A DNA stretch of 64,000 nt from Nocardioides sp. 503 (GTDB lineage Bacteria > Actinomycetota > Actinomycetes > Propionibacteriales > Nocardioidaceae), in the NCBI RefSeq assembly GCF_004522095.1, contig NZ_SPUI01000003.1:620001-684000 (forward strand), written 5' to 3'. A program made the translations under genes and the position numbers. This document shows, piece after piece, positions 8,268 through 16,472 of the stretch. The notes under the pieces were generated by a model. That model did not search any database. It was not told where the DNA came from and saw only the letters and a program-made list of their open reading frames with translations. The stretch's first letter is position 1. Every line of letters begins with the position of its first letter.

Positions 8268-8987
8268 ATGTCGAACTACGGACCCGCAGGAGACAACCCT
8301 CCCCCCGAGACGCCCAGCGGCGGTGGCGAGACCCCGCCTCCCCCGCCGCCGCCGGCCGAGGGGTACGCCGCCCCGCCGCCGCCCCCCGCGGGCGGCTACG
8401 GCGCACCGCCCCCGGCCCCGGGCTACGGCGCGCCCCCTCAGCCCGGCGGCTACGGCGCGCCCCCGCCGGGCGTCGGCGTGCCCCGCCCCGGCGAGCTCAT
8501 CGACCGGTTCCTGGCCCGCCTCATCGACGGGCTCCTGATCGGTGTCGTCTACGGCATCCTCTTCACGGTGCTCGGCGCGATCCTCATCGTCGACGCGAGC
8601 GTGAACTTCCAGACCGGTGAGGTCGACGACGGCAGCAGCCTGCTCTTCTACATCGTCTGGGGCATCGTCTCCGCCGCCCTGGGCCTGGGCTACTTCGCCT
8701 TCATGGAGTCCTCGCGCGGCGCCACGGTCGGCAAGCAGGTGCTCAAGCTCCGGGTCTACGGCCCCGACGGGGTCAGCAACCCGACGATGGAGCAGGCGAT
8801 CCGCCGCAACATCTTCAACGCGTTCCCGATCGCCTACGTCGTGCCCGTGGTCGGCCCGGCCATCGGCGGCCTGGCCGCGCTGGTCGGCGAGATCCTGATC
8901 GCCGTCGGCATCAACGGCGACCCGGTCAAGCGCCAGGGCTGGCACGACAAGTTCGCCGGCGGCACCACCGTGATGAAGGTCGGCTGA
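8268..8987 (+). CDS. RDD family membrane protein with Pro/Gly-rich N-terminus
   Basis: A 239-residue protein. Residues 1-75 are a disordered Pro-Gly-Tyr stretch with repeated GYGAPP units, common in actinobacterial membrane proteins. The RDD domain follows: RLIDGLLIG at 84-92 holds the first Arg and Asp, three or four hydrophobic segments follow (about 86-110, 125-148, 185-215), and the protein ends in GWHDKFAGGTTVMK. The RDD domain is of uncertain role, with transport suggested for some members. The ribosome site GAAGGAG lies 7 nt before the ATG. A TAGTTT box at 8208-8213 is the likely -10, giving a leader of about 48 nt. It is divergent from the oxidoreductase. Confidence 0.88.
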   Translation: MSNYGPAGDNPPPETPSGGGETPPPPPPPAEGYAAPPPPPAGGYGAPPPAPGYGAPPQPGGYGAPPPGVGVPRPGELIDRFLARLIDGLLIGVVYGILFTVLGAILIVDASVNFQTGEVDDGSSLLFYIVWGIVSAALGLGYFAFMESSRGATVGKQVLKLRVYGPDGVSNPTMEQAIRRNIFNAFPIAYVVPVVGPAIGGLAALVGEILIAVGINGDPVKRQGWHDKFAGGTTVMKVG

Positions 8988-9005
8988 GCCTCTCCGAGGG
9001 AGCCG

Positions 9006-10232
9006 CTAGGAGTTCGAGAAGACGGCGGGGTCCGCTCCGCCGTCCTCTCGCCCCTGACCGAGGGAGCGACCCGCCCACGTCCAGGCGTAGGCGGGGTCCT
9101 CGCACGCCAGCGCGGCCTCGCCGAGATCCAACGGCGCGAACGTGTCGACCATGACAGCCGACTCCTCGAAGAACTCCACGCCCAGGGACGCCTCGATCGC
9201 GGAGGGCTGCGGCCCGTGGGCGTAGCCGCCGGGGTGCAGCGAGATGGAGCCCAGCCCGATGCCTGAGCCCTTGCGCGCCTCGTAGTCGCCGCCGACGTAG
9301 AACATGACCTCGTCGCTGTCGACGTTGGAGTGGTAGTAGGGCACCGGCACCGACAGCGGGTGGTAGTCGACCTTGCGGGGCAGGAAGTTGCACACCACGA
9401 AGCGGTGGCCCTCGAAGACCTGGTGCACCGGCGGCGGCTGGTGGATCTTGCCGGTGATCGGCATGTAGTCCTCGACGTTGAACGTGTAGGGGTAGAGGCA
9501 CCCGTCCCAGCCCACGACGTCGAAGGGGTGCGTCGCGTAGGTCATCCGGGAGCCGAGGACCCGGCCGCCCGCGCGGTGCTTGACCAGCACCTCGACATCC
9601 GTGCCCTCCTCGAGGTGTGGCGACGTGGGGCCGTGCAGGTCGCGCTCGGAGTACGGCGCGTGCTCGAGCAGCTGCCCGTAGCGCGAGAGGTAGCGCTTCG
9701 GCGGCGCGATGTGGCTGTTCGACTCGATGGCGTAGAGCCGGCTGGACTCCGAGGGCACCCATCGGTGGGTGGTCGCGCGGGGGATGACGACGTAGTCGCC
9801 GGTGCGGTAGGGCACCACCCCGAAGACGGTCTCGACCGTGCCCGAGCCCGACTCGACGTAGACGCACTCGTCGCCGGTGGCGTTGCGGTAGAGCGCGGAA
9901 GGGTCGGTGCCGGTCACGACGTAGCCGATCCGGACGTCGCTGTTGCCGAGCACCAGGCACCGCCCCGTGACGGCGTCCCCGGTGGTCTCGACGTCGTGCA
10001 GCCGGAGGTGGCGTGGCTTGAGGGGGTGGTTCGGGGTGGTGGTCTGGTCGGGCAGCTCCCAGACCTCGCTCGCCACGATCGCGGAGGGCACGCCTCGGTG
10101 GTAGAGCAGCGCAGAGTCCGAGGAGAACCCCTCCTCGCCCATCAGCTCCTCGTAGCGGAGGCGACCCTCGGGGTCGCGGAACTGGATGTGCCGCTTGGGG
10201 GGCACCTCGCCCACCTGCCGGTAGTACGCCAT
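9006..10232 (-). CDS. hmgA: Homogentisate 1,2-dioxygenase
   Basis: This Fe(II) enzyme opens the ring of homogentisate to 4-maleylacetoacetate in phenylalanine and tyrosine degradation. The 408-residue protein shows the C-terminal cupin ligands: YYHSNVDSDE with His301 and Glu308, and SLHPGGYAHGPQP with His333 and His339, spaced as the human His365/His371. FAPLD near the C-terminus and the YPYTFNVEDYMPITGKIHQPP stretch region are also typical. The ATG is preceded by GGGACGGAG. The gene is divergent from the fahA operon; a 20-bp palindrome lies between them, so a shared regulator is likely. It ends 18 bp from the convergent RDD gene. A maleylacetoacetate isomerase is not in this window. Confidence 0.95.
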   Translation of the reverse strand: MAYYRQVGEVPPKRHIQFRDPEGRLRYEELMGEEGFSSDSALLYHRGVPSAIVASEVWELPDQTTTPNHPLKPRHLRLHDVETTGDAVTGRCLVLGNSDVRIGYVVTGTDPSALYRNATGDECVYVESGSGTVETVFGVVPYRTGDYVVIPRATTHRWVPSESSRLYAIESNSHIAPPKRYLSRYGQLLEHAPYSERDLHGPTSPHLEEGTDVEVLVKHRAGGRVLGSRMTYATHPFDVVGWDGCLYPYTFNVEDYMPITGKIHQPPPVHQVFEGHRFVVCNFLPRKVDYHPLSVPVPYYHSNVDSDEVMFYVGGDYEARKGSGIGLGSISLHPGGYAHGPQPSAIEASLGVEFFEESAVMVDTFAPLDLGEAALACEDPAYAWTWAGRSLGQGREDGGADPAVFSNS

Positions 10233-10265
10233 CGCCGTCTCCGTCCCATCCGCCCGCGTTCGCTG

Positions 10266-10285
10266 AGCGGACGCTTGCGTCCGCT
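10266..10285. promoter_or_regulatory. Palindromic operator candidate between hmgA and the fahA operon
   Basis: Two perfect 9-base arms, AGCGGACGC and GCGTCCGCT, are separated by TT. The site is centred 33 bp upstream of hmgA codon 1 on one side and overlaps the expected -35 region (TTGCGT at 10275-10280) of the +strand promoter. Its symmetry and position suit a dimeric repressor. Confidence 0.5.
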
Positions 10286-10299
10286 ATCTGATCTCTGGC

Positions 10300-10305
10300 T
10301 AGAGT
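10300..10305 (+). promoter_or_regulatory. -10 box for a leaderless fahA operon
   Basis: TAGAGT followed by six bases and the GTG at 10312. No ribosome-binding sequence lies between. Confidence 0.55.
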
Positions 10306-10311
10306 AGCCCG

Positions 10312-11139
10312 GTGTCCTCCTCCTCGGAACCCGTGCTCGACGACCGCTGGGCAGGCCTGGTCGACGACGCCGCCATCTTCCCGCCGGGCGACGCGCCGCT
10401 GAGCGAGGCGACGGCCGCCTTCACCGCGCGCACCGCCGCTGAGGGCGCCGGCCTGGTCGGCACCTTCGTGCTCCGCGACACCGACCTGCCGCAGGTGCGC
10501 GGCCTCGACGCGCCGCTCTCGGTCGTCGTGACCGGCGGCGCCGGCCAGGTCGCCGGCCCGGCCGCGCTGTGCCGTCGCCTCGGCCTGCGCCTGGCTGGGC
10601 TGGAGATCGCGCTGCGCGACCTCGACGACCTGGCCGGCAACGCCCGCCGTGTCGTCGCGGCGGTCGACGCGGCCCGCGCCGAGGGCTCGCTCGACGAGGA
10701 CGTGCCCGTGTTCGTGGAGCTGCCGCAGACCGAGCCGGGCCACTCCTGGCTCCTGGCCGCCGACGAGGTGGCGGGCGCCGAGCTGCGGCTCAAGCTCCGC
10801 ACGGGCGGGCTCGAGGCGCACCAGGTGCCCTCGGCCGCCACGCTGGCCTCCTGGATCGACGCCGCGCTCGACCGCGAGACGCCGTTCAAGTGCACCGCCG
10901 GGCTGCACCACGCGGTGCGCCATCGCTCAGGCCACGGGTTCGTGAACGTCCTGGCGGCGACCGGGCTGGCCTTCGACGGGGCGGCGCCGGACGAGGTGGT
11001 GGCCACGCTCGAGGAGCGCGATGCCGACGCCCTCGTCGGCCTCGACCTGACCGGCGCGCGGCGCTGGTTCACGTCGTTCGGGTCCTGCTCGGTCGCCGAG
11101 CCGCTCGCCGACCTGCGCGCCCTGGGGCTCCTCCCGTGA
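10312..11139 (+). CDS. Conserved protein of unknown function coupled to fahA
   Basis: A 275-residue soluble protein I cannot assign to an enzyme family. It begins with a WAGLVDDAAIFPPGDAPL motif (residues 13-30), has hydrophobic strands alternating with Ala-rich helices as in an alpha/beta barrel (VVVTGG, LAGLEIAL, VPVFVELP, ELRLKLRTGG, PFKCTAGLHHA), and a GLHHAVRH motif near 203-210. Its stop overlaps the GTG of fahA (GTGA) and it is transcribed divergently from hmgA, so a part in aromatic amino acid degradation is inferred from context. An isomerase role for the missing maleylacetoacetate step would be attractive but nothing in the sequence proves it; it does not resemble glutathione-S-transferase-type isomerases. 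Confidence 0.8.
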   Translation: MSSSSEPVLDDRWAGLVDDAAIFPPGDAPLSEATAAFTARTAAEGAGLVGTFVLRDTDLPQVRGLDAPLSVVVTGGAGQVAGPAALCRRLGLRLAGLEIALRDLDDLAGNARRVVAAVDAARAEGSLDEDVPVFVELPQTEPGHSWLLAADEVAGAELRLKLRTGGLEAHQVPSAATLASWIDAALDRETPFKCTAGLHHAVRHRSGHGFVNVLAATGLAFDGAAPDEVVATLEERDADALVGLDLTGARRWFTSFGSCSVAEPLADLRALGLLP

Positions 11140-12266
11140 GCCCCGAGCTCAGCCATCTGCCCTACGGCGTCTTCTCCCCCGCCGGCGAGGAGCCGCGGGT
11201 CGGGGTCCGGGTCGGGAGCCGGGTCCTGGACCTGCACGTCGCCACGGGCCGCCGCGAGCTGGCCACCGGCTCGCTCAACGCCCTCATGTCACAGGGACCC
11301 GACACCTGGGCCGAGGTGCGCGAGCAGGCGCGCGCCGCCGTCGAGGCCGACACCAGGTCCTACGCCCTCGACGAGGTCTCGCTGCACCTGCCGTTCGAGG
11401 TCGCCGACTACGTCGACTTCTACGCCTCGCTGCACCACGCCTCCAACGTCGGCCGCATCTTCCGCCCCGACCAGGAGCCGCTGCTCCCCAACTGGCGCCA
11501 CCTCCCGGTCGGCTACCACGGGCGCGCCGGCACGGTCGTGCCCAGCGGGACCCCGGTGGTGCGCCCGAGCGGCCAGCGCAAGGCGCCGAGCGACGACGCC
11601 CCGGACTTCGGGCCCAGCCGCCGCCTCGACATCGAGGCCGAGCTCGGCTTCGTGGTCGGCGCCGGCTCGCCGCTGGGCACGTCGGTGTCCCACGACGACT
11701 TCGCCCGCCACGTGTTCGGCGTCGTGGGGCTCAACGACTGGTCGGCGCGCGACATCCAGGCGTGGGAGTACGTCCCGCTCGGGCCGTTCCTCGGCAAGTC
11801 CTTCGCCACCTCGATCTCCCACTGGGTCACCCCCCTGGCCGCCCTCGACGCCGCGTGGGTCGACCTGCCCGGCCAGGACCCGCGCCCGCTCGACTACCTC
11901 GCCCCCGACCGGGCCCGAGGCCTCGACATCGACGTCGAGGTGGAGATCGGCGGCGAGGTCGTGAGCCGACCGCCGTACGCGTCGATGTACTGGTCACCGG
12001 CGCAGATGCTCGCCCACCTGACCGCCAACGGCGCGTCGCTGCGCCCGGGTGACCTGTTCGCCTCGGGGACCATCAGCGGACCCGAGGCCCACCAGCGCGG
12101 CTCGCTGCTCGAGCTCAGCTGGGGCGGGCAGGAGACGTGGGGCGACGGGCGGACCTTCCTCGAGGACGGCGACGAGGTGGTGCTGCGCTACTCCGCCCCG
12201 GGCACCGAGGGCGGTCGCATCACGCTGGGCGAGGTCCGCGGACGCATCGAGCCGGCCGTTCACTAG
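11136..12266 (+). CDS. fahA: Fumarylacetoacetase
   Basis: This enzyme hydrolyses fumarylacetoacetate to fumarate and acetoacetate, the last step of homogentisate breakdown. The 376-residue protein has the metal and catalytic residues of the FAH family in order: Asp94 and His101 in the VDFYASLHHASNVG segment, Glu167 and Glu169 in DIEAELGF, and Asp201 in GLNDWSARDIQAWEY. An N-terminal SH3-like domain (about 1-88) precedes the catalytic beta-roll, as in eukaryotic and full-length bacterial FAH. The start GTG at 11136 overlaps the upstream stop by GTGA. An open frame reaches back to 10569 inside the upstream gene and is not coding. Confidence 0.95.
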   Translation: MSPELSHLPYGVFSPAGEEPRVGVRVGSRVLDLHVATGRRELATGSLNALMSQGPDTWAEVREQARAAVEADTRSYALDEVSLHLPFEVADYVDFYASLHHASNVGRIFRPDQEPLLPNWRHLPVGYHGRAGTVVPSGTPVVRPSGQRKAPSDDAPDFGPSRRLDIEAELGFVVGAGSPLGTSVSHDDFARHVFGVVGLNDWSARDIQAWEYVPLGPFLGKSFATSISHWVTPLAALDAAWVDLPGQDPRPLDYLAPDRARGLDIDVEVEIGGEVVSRPPYASMYWSPAQMLAHLTANGASLRPGDLFASGTISGPEAHQRGSLLELSWGGQETWGDGRTFLEDGDEVVLRYSAPGTEGGRITLGEVRGRIEPAVH

Positions 12267-12276
12267 AACAGGTTCT
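12265..12276. promoter_or_regulatory. AGAAC-AG-GTTCT palindrome (KstR-like operator candidate)
   Basis: A perfect 5-base inverted repeat around AG, directly after the fahA stop and just upstream of the -10 box of the next gene. It matches the AAC-NN-GTT core of the mycobacterial TetR-family regulator KstR site. A similar site lies at 32071-32088. Confidence 0.4.
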
Positions 12277-12287
12277 CGTTTCCGCCC

Positions 12288-12293
12288 TACGCT
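12288..12293 (+). promoter_or_regulatory. -10 box for a leaderless Ddn-like gene
   Basis: TACGCT followed by seven bases and the ATG at 12301. There is no ribosome-binding sequence between the box and the start. Confidence 0.5.
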
Positions 12294-12300
12294 GAACCCC

Positions 12301-12768
12301 ATGGGACTGCTGACTCCGCTCGCCGTGCGCATCGGCGCCCTCTCCTGGATGCCGAAGCTGCTGCCCCAGGTGGTGTGGACCGACACCCGGCTGCAGCGGC
12401 TCACGCGGGGGCGGGTCACGATCCTCGACGTCGCCGGGCTGCCCAACCTCGCGTTGACCGTGCCCGGCCGCAAGAGCGGGATCCCGCGCACCACCCCGCT
12501 GCTCTGCGTGCCACATCTGGACGGATGGCTGGTGGCGGGGTCCTACTTCGGGGGGCCGAAGACACCGCTGTGGGTGGCCAACCTGCGCGCCACGACGACC
12601 GCGACCATCCGGTTCAAGGGCGTCGAGCGCGAGGTCACCTGGCGCGAGGTCGAGGGCGAGGAGCGCGCCGAGCTCTGGCAGGTCATGCTCCGGACCTGGC
12701 CCAACTTCGCCAAGTACGAGGAGCGCACGACCCGCGTCATCCCGGTGTTCTACCTCCAGCCCGCCTGA
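12301..12768 (+). CDS. Nitroreductase family deazaflavin-dependent (Ddn-like) oxidoreductase
   Basis: A 155-residue split-barrel protein of the F420H2-dependent Ddn/FDR family. The family core TVPGRKSGIPRTTPLL sits at about 54-69, followed by WLVAGSYFGGPKTPLWVANLRA with the conserved Gly-Gly and Pro-Trp-NL pattern that contacts the deazaflavin, and the C-terminal RTTRVIPVFYLQP. Members reduce quinones or nitro compounds with F420H2. The N-terminal 30 residues are hydrophobic and may sit at the membrane, as in Ddn. The promoter is leaderless and carries a KstR-like palindrome. Context gives no substrate; the next gene has its own promoter. Confidence 0.85.
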   Translation: MGLLTPLAVRIGALSWMPKLLPQVVWTDTRLQRLTRGRVTILDVAGLPNLALTVPGRKSGIPRTTPLLCVPHLDGWLVAGSYFGGPKTPLWVANLRATTTATIRFKGVEREVTWREVEGEERAELWQVMLRTWPNFAKYEERTTRVIPVFYLQPA

Positions 12769-12769
12769 C

Positions 12770-12775
12770 TAGGGT
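12770..12775 (+). promoter_or_regulatory. -10 box for a leaderless phosphodiesterase gene
   Basis: TAGGGT begins one base after the stop codon of the Ddn-like gene and is followed by seven bases and the ATG at 12783. The whole intergenic gap is 14 bp. Confidence 0.5.
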
Positions 12776-12782
12776 TTCGGGC

Positions 12783-13718
12783 ATGTACTCGCAGTTCGGC
12801 CAGTACGCCGCTCCCTCGCACGTGATCGCGCACCTGAGCGACCCGCACCTGCTGGCCGGCGGCGTGCGGCAGTACGGCGTGGTGGACCCCGAGGCCGGCC
12901 TGCGCCTGGCGCTCGAGCGGCTCGGCAACCTCGAGCTGCCGCCGCAGGTCCTGGTCTTCACCGGCGACCTCGCCGACAAGGCCGAGCCGGCGGCGTACGC
13001 CCGGCTGCGCGAGCTGGTCGAGCCGGCGGCGGAGGCCATGGGGGCCCAGGTCGTCTGGACGATGGGCAACCACGACGAGCGCTCGGAGTACGCCGCCGCG
13101 CTGTTCGGCGAGGAGGCCCACGGCCCCCAGGACCGGGTGCACGAGGTCGCCGGGCTGCGCATCGTCGCGCTCGACACCAGCGTGCCGGGCTACCACCACG
13201 GCGAGCTCGAGGAGGGTCAGCTCGCCTGGCTCGCCGACGTGCTCGCCACCCCGGCCGAGCACGGCACCGTGATCGCCATGCACCACCCGCCCATCCCCGT
13301 GCCGATGCTGCGTGCCGCCGAGCTGATCGAGCTGCTCGACCAGGAGCGGCTGGCGGAGGTCGTGCGCGGCACCGACGTGCGCCAGATCCTGGGCGGCCAC
13401 CTGCACTACTCGACGTACTCGGAGTTCGCCGGCGTGCCGGTCAGCGTCGCGTCGGCCTCCTGCTACACCTCCGACCCGGCGCCGGACAGCCGCTTCGTGT
13501 CCGGGGTCGACGGCCACACCGCCCTGACCATGACCCACGTCTACGCCGACCGGCTCGTCCACACGGTCGTCCCTCTGGCCCACGCCCCCGAGGTCAGCGG
13601 CTACCCCTCCGACGTCATCGCCCAGCTCGAGGCCCTGACGCCGGAGGAGCGCCGCGAGGCGCTGTCGCGCAAGGACTCCGACTTCAACAACCAGCACGAG
13701 GACCACGCCCCGCGCTGA
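12783..13718 (+). CDS. Calcineurin-like phosphodiesterase
   Basis: A 311-residue binuclear metallophosphoesterase. All five family blocks are present in order: HLSDPHL (16-22), FTGDLAD (60-66), MGNHDE (97-102), MHHPP (166-170) and GGHLHY (205-210). The layout and length fit the cyclic-nucleotide or glycerophosphodiester phosphodiesterase branch (CpdA/Rv0805-like, class III), but the natural substrate is not evident. No signal peptide or membrane segment is seen. The tail from about 285 is charged and likely disordered. The gene has its own leaderless promoter in the short gap after the Ddn-like gene. It converges on the collagen-like gene with 6 bp between stops. Confidence 0.87.
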   Translation: MYSQFGQYAAPSHVIAHLSDPHLLAGGVRQYGVVDPEAGLRLALERLGNLELPPQVLVFTGDLADKAEPAAYARLRELVEPAAEAMGAQVVWTMGNHDERSEYAAALFGEEAHGPQDRVHEVAGLRIVALDTSVPGYHHGELEEGQLAWLADVLATPAEHGTVIAMHHPPIPVPMLRAAELIELLDQERLAEVVRGTDVRQILGGHLHYSTYSEFAGVPVSVASASCYTSDPAPDSRFVSGVDGHTALTMTHVYADRLVHTVVPLAHAPEVSGYPSDVIAQLEALTPEERREALSRKDSDFNNQHEDHAPR

Positions 13719-13724
13719 CGCGCG

Positions 13725-14459
13725 TCAGGCGGCCGGCGCGACGTAGTCGGACGAGTCGCCGGTGAGGATGACGTAGAAACGCTTGTGGTTGTTGGGGTTG
13801 GCCGCGGTGCCGTCGCCGGTGACGGTCACGGTCCCGTCGCTCATCCGGGGGCTCACGACCAGGTGCTGGTCGTTGTCGGCGCCGGTGGGAGCGCACGCCA
13901 CGATCGACGGGATGTTGCACTTCGTCGCACTGATCTCCCCGGCGAACTCGGGGTTGGCGTCGGCCAGGGGCGCGCGCCCGTTGAGGACCGTGTCGTTGTT
14001 CTGGTCGAGCTTGTTCTGCAGCGCGATGGAGACGACGATCCCGTTGTCGCCGAGGTCCTCGTTGGCGTCGAGGTAGACGTTGCCCAGGGCGCCGCCCGGC
14101 ACGGGAGCGCCCGTGTTGTTGACGAGGTCGTAGCCGGAGCGCACCTCGAAGCCGCCCGACTGCGCCACGATGCCGGCCTCACGGTCGACCAGCGCCCAGC
14201 GCCCGATCCCCGCCGCGCCCGGCTCACCCTGGGCGCCCTGCGCGCCCTGCGGCAGCTGGCCCCGGGCGAAGTCGCGGGCGCGCAGCGCACCGTCCTTGAC
14301 GTCGCGACTCAGCAGCGACTCGTTCTGCACGTCGACGGAGCGGATCGAGTTGTTGCGGATGTCGGCCGAGCCGATGGTCGCGACGGCGTAGGACGTGCCG
14401 CTGGCGGCGACGACGAGGGCGGCGACGCTGACGAACATCGAGGGACTGGGCAGCTTCAT
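13725..14459 (-). CDS. Secreted protein with short collagen-like segment
   Basis: A 244-residue exported protein. Residues 1-27 are a Sec signal peptide (SVAALVVAASGTSYA core). Next comes a polar stretch of Asn/Ser/Asp repeats (residues 30-65: SADIRNNSIRSVDVQNESLL type), then a short Gly-X-Y run GAQGAQGEPGAAG near 72-84, then a beta-rich C-terminal domain with two Cys (CNIPSIVAC) likely to form a disulfide. Proteins of this plan are frequent in Nocardioides and Streptomyces; their function is unknown. GGAAGG precedes the ATG at 14459. It converges with the phosphodiesterase. Confidence 0.8.
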   Translation of the reverse strand: MKLPSPSMFVSVAALVVAASGTSYAVATIGSADIRNNSIRSVDVQNESLLSRDVKDGALRARDFARGQLPQGAQGAQGEPGAAGIGRWALVDREAGIVAQSGGFEVRSGYDLVNNTGAPVPGGALGNVYLDANEDLGDNGIVVSIALQNKLDQNNDTVLNGRAPLADANPEFAGEISATKCNIPSIVACAPTGADNDQHLVVSPRMSDGTVTVTGDGTAANPNNHKRFYVILTGDSSDYVAPAA

Positions 14460-14568
14460 GGTGGACCTTCCGGTCGTCCCGGTGGCCCCGAGTGGGCCGC
14501 CGTACCCCCTCTTCGTCGCGGGTGCCGCCACGGATTGGCCCCCGGGCCGAGTCGCGCAGGCCGAGCGC

Positions 14569-16218
14569 TCAGCCGACCGCCTGCGCCGCGGCGCGACCGG
14601 CGACCCGGCCGGAGAAGAGGCAGCCGCCGAGGAAGGTGCCCTCCAGCGCGTTGTAGCCCATCATTCCGCCGCCGCCGAAGCCGTTGACCTCACCAGCGGC
14701 GAACAGCCCCGGGAACGGCGAGCCGTCGGCGCGCAGGCAGCGGCCCTGCAGGTCGGTCTCGAGCCCGCCCAGGGTCTTGCGCGAGAGGATGTTGAGCCGG
14801 ACGGCGATGAGCGGGCCTGCCTTCGAGTCCAGGATCTTGTGCGGCGTCGCGACCCGGATCAGCTTGTCGCCCCGGTAGCTGCGGGCGCCGCGGATGGCGG
14901 TCACCTGCGCGTCCTTGGTGAAGTCGTTGTCGAGCTCGCGGTCGCGCGCCTCGATCAGGGTGCGCAGCGAGGCCTCGTCGATCAGCGGCCCGTCGCCCAC
15001 GCGGTTCATGCCCGCGACCAGCTCGCCCAGGGAGTCGGCGACCACGAAGTCCTCGCCGTGCTCCTTGAACCTCTCGACCGGGCCCGGCGCCCCCTTCTTC
15101 ACCCGCGACAGCAGCAGCTTGACGTCCTTGCCGGTGAGGTCGGGGTTCTGCTCGGAGCCCGACAGCGCGAACTCCTTCTCGATGATCTTCTGGGTCAGCA
15201 CGAACCACGAGTAGTCGTAGCCCGTGGTGCGCAGGTGGGTCAGTGTGCCCAAGGTGTCGAAGCCCGGGAAGTACGGCGCCGGCAGCCGCTTGCCGGTGGC
15301 GTCGAGCCACAGCGACGAGGGGCCGGGCAGGATCCGGATCCCGTGGTTCTCCCAGATCGGGTCCCAGTTGCGGATCCCCTCGACGTAGTGCCACATGCGG
15401 TCGGGGTTGATGACGTGGGCCCCGGCGTCCTGGGTGATCGCCAGCATCCGGCCGTCGACGTGCGCGGGCACGCCCGACACCATCGTCCTCGGCGGCGCCC
15501 CGAGCCGCTCGGGCCAGGCCTTGCGGACCAGGTCGTGGTTGCCGCCGATGCCGCCGCTGGTGACGACGACGGCCTGGCCGCGGATCTCGAAGTCGGCGAC
15601 CTCGACCCGCGAGCTCGCCCGGCCGCGGTCGACCGAGCTGGGCTCGAGCACACGGCCGTGGACGCCGACGCAGGCGCCGGCCTCGACGACCAGCCCGTCC
15701 ACGCGGTGGCGGAAGGCGAAGGTGATCCGGCCCGCGGCGACGTGGGCGCGCACCCGCCGCTCGAAGGGGTCGACCACACCGGGGCCCGTCCCCCACGTGA
15801 TGTGGAAGCGGGGCACCGAGTTGCCGTGCCCGTCGGCGCGGCCGTCGCCGCGCTCGGCCCAGCCCACGACGGGGAAGAAGCGGTGGCCCATCTCGCGCAG
15901 CCACGAGCGCTTCTCGCCGGCCGCGAAGTCGACGTACGCCTCGGCCCAGGCGCGCGGCCACCGATCCTCCTCGCGGTCGAACTGGGCGCTGCCGAGCCAG
16001 TCCTGCCAGGCCAGCTCGTGGGAGTCCTTGACCCCCATCCGGCGCTGCTCGGGGCTGTCGACGAGGAAGAGACCGCCGAGGCTCCAGAAGGCCTGCCCGC
16101 CGAGGTTCTGCTCGCCCTCCTGGTCGACCAGCGCGACCGTGCGGCCGGCGTCGGCGGCCTCCGCGGCCGCCACCATCCCGGCCAGGCCGGCTCCCACCAC
16201 CACGACGTCTACGTCCAC
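14569..16218 (-). CDS. FAD-binding dehydrogenase (KstD / fumarate-reductase flavoprotein family)
   Basis: A 549-residue flavoprotein. The N-terminal Rossmann motif VVVGAGLAGMVAAAEAA lies at 5-21, followed by an acidic residue at the end of strand two (VDQEGE), LGGQAFWSLGG near 39-49, VVVTSGGIGG for the second FAD contact near 222-231, and the C-terminal GLFAAGEVNGFGGGGMMGYNALEG block. It resembles the mycobacterial Rv0785-type dehydrogenases and distantly 3-ketosteroid delta-1-dehydrogenase; the acceptor and substrate are not known. The GTG start is preceded by AAGGAG at correct spacing. It stands alone, 109 bp after the collagen-like gene on the same strand (upstream in transcription). Confidence 0.87.
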   Translation of the reverse strand: MDVDVVVVGAGLAGMVAAAEAADAGRTVALVDQEGEQNLGGQAFWSLGGLFLVDSPEQRRMGVKDSHELAWQDWLGSAQFDREEDRWPRAWAEAYVDFAAGEKRSWLREMGHRFFPVVGWAERGDGRADGHGNSVPRFHITWGTGPGVVDPFERRVRAHVAAGRITFAFRHRVDGLVVEAGACVGVHGRVLEPSSVDRGRASSRVEVADFEIRGQAVVVTSGGIGGNHDLVRKAWPERLGAPPRTMVSGVPAHVDGRMLAITQDAGAHVINPDRMWHYVEGIRNWDPIWENHGIRILPGPSSLWLDATGKRLPAPYFPGFDTLGTLTHLRTTGYDYSWFVLTQKIIEKEFALSGSEQNPDLTGKDVKLLLSRVKKGAPGPVERFKEHGEDFVVADSLGELVAGMNRVGDGPLIDEASLRTLIEARDRELDNDFTKDAQVTAIRGARSYRGDKLIRVATPHKILDSKAGPLIAVRLNILSRKTLGGLETDLQGRCLRADGSPFPGLFAAGEVNGFGGGGMMGYNALEGTFLGGCLFSGRVAGRAAAQAVG

Positions 16219-16472
16219 CAGAACTCCTTGTCCTCCGAGCCGTCACGGATCGTCCGCGGGTCCGGTCTCGTCACGCGAGGCACCCTCGAGCCCCCGCCGT
16301 CGCGCCTAGCATGCCGTCCCGCGGGCCCACGAGGACGAGCGGCCCGCCCACCCTCATCCTCGAGATCCGTTCGCCGGTACCTGGGACGGAGGCGCGGCGC
16401 GCGAGGCGCGTCGAGGATGGTGTCCACGGCCGCCACCCCGGCGCGCCCGAGTGAGAGCAGGAGCCCCACGAC

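Noticed and set aside
8130..8945. N-terminal extension of the FdhF/YdeP frame to 8945
   Set aside because: It passes through the divergent RDD gene and encodes low-complexity sequence; the enzyme has normal length from 8129.
16300..16320. TAGCAT box in the gap before the VanZ gene as a leaderless promoter
   Set aside because: No start codon lies 6-7 nt downstream; the VanZ gene begins about 160 bp further on and has its own AGGAG.
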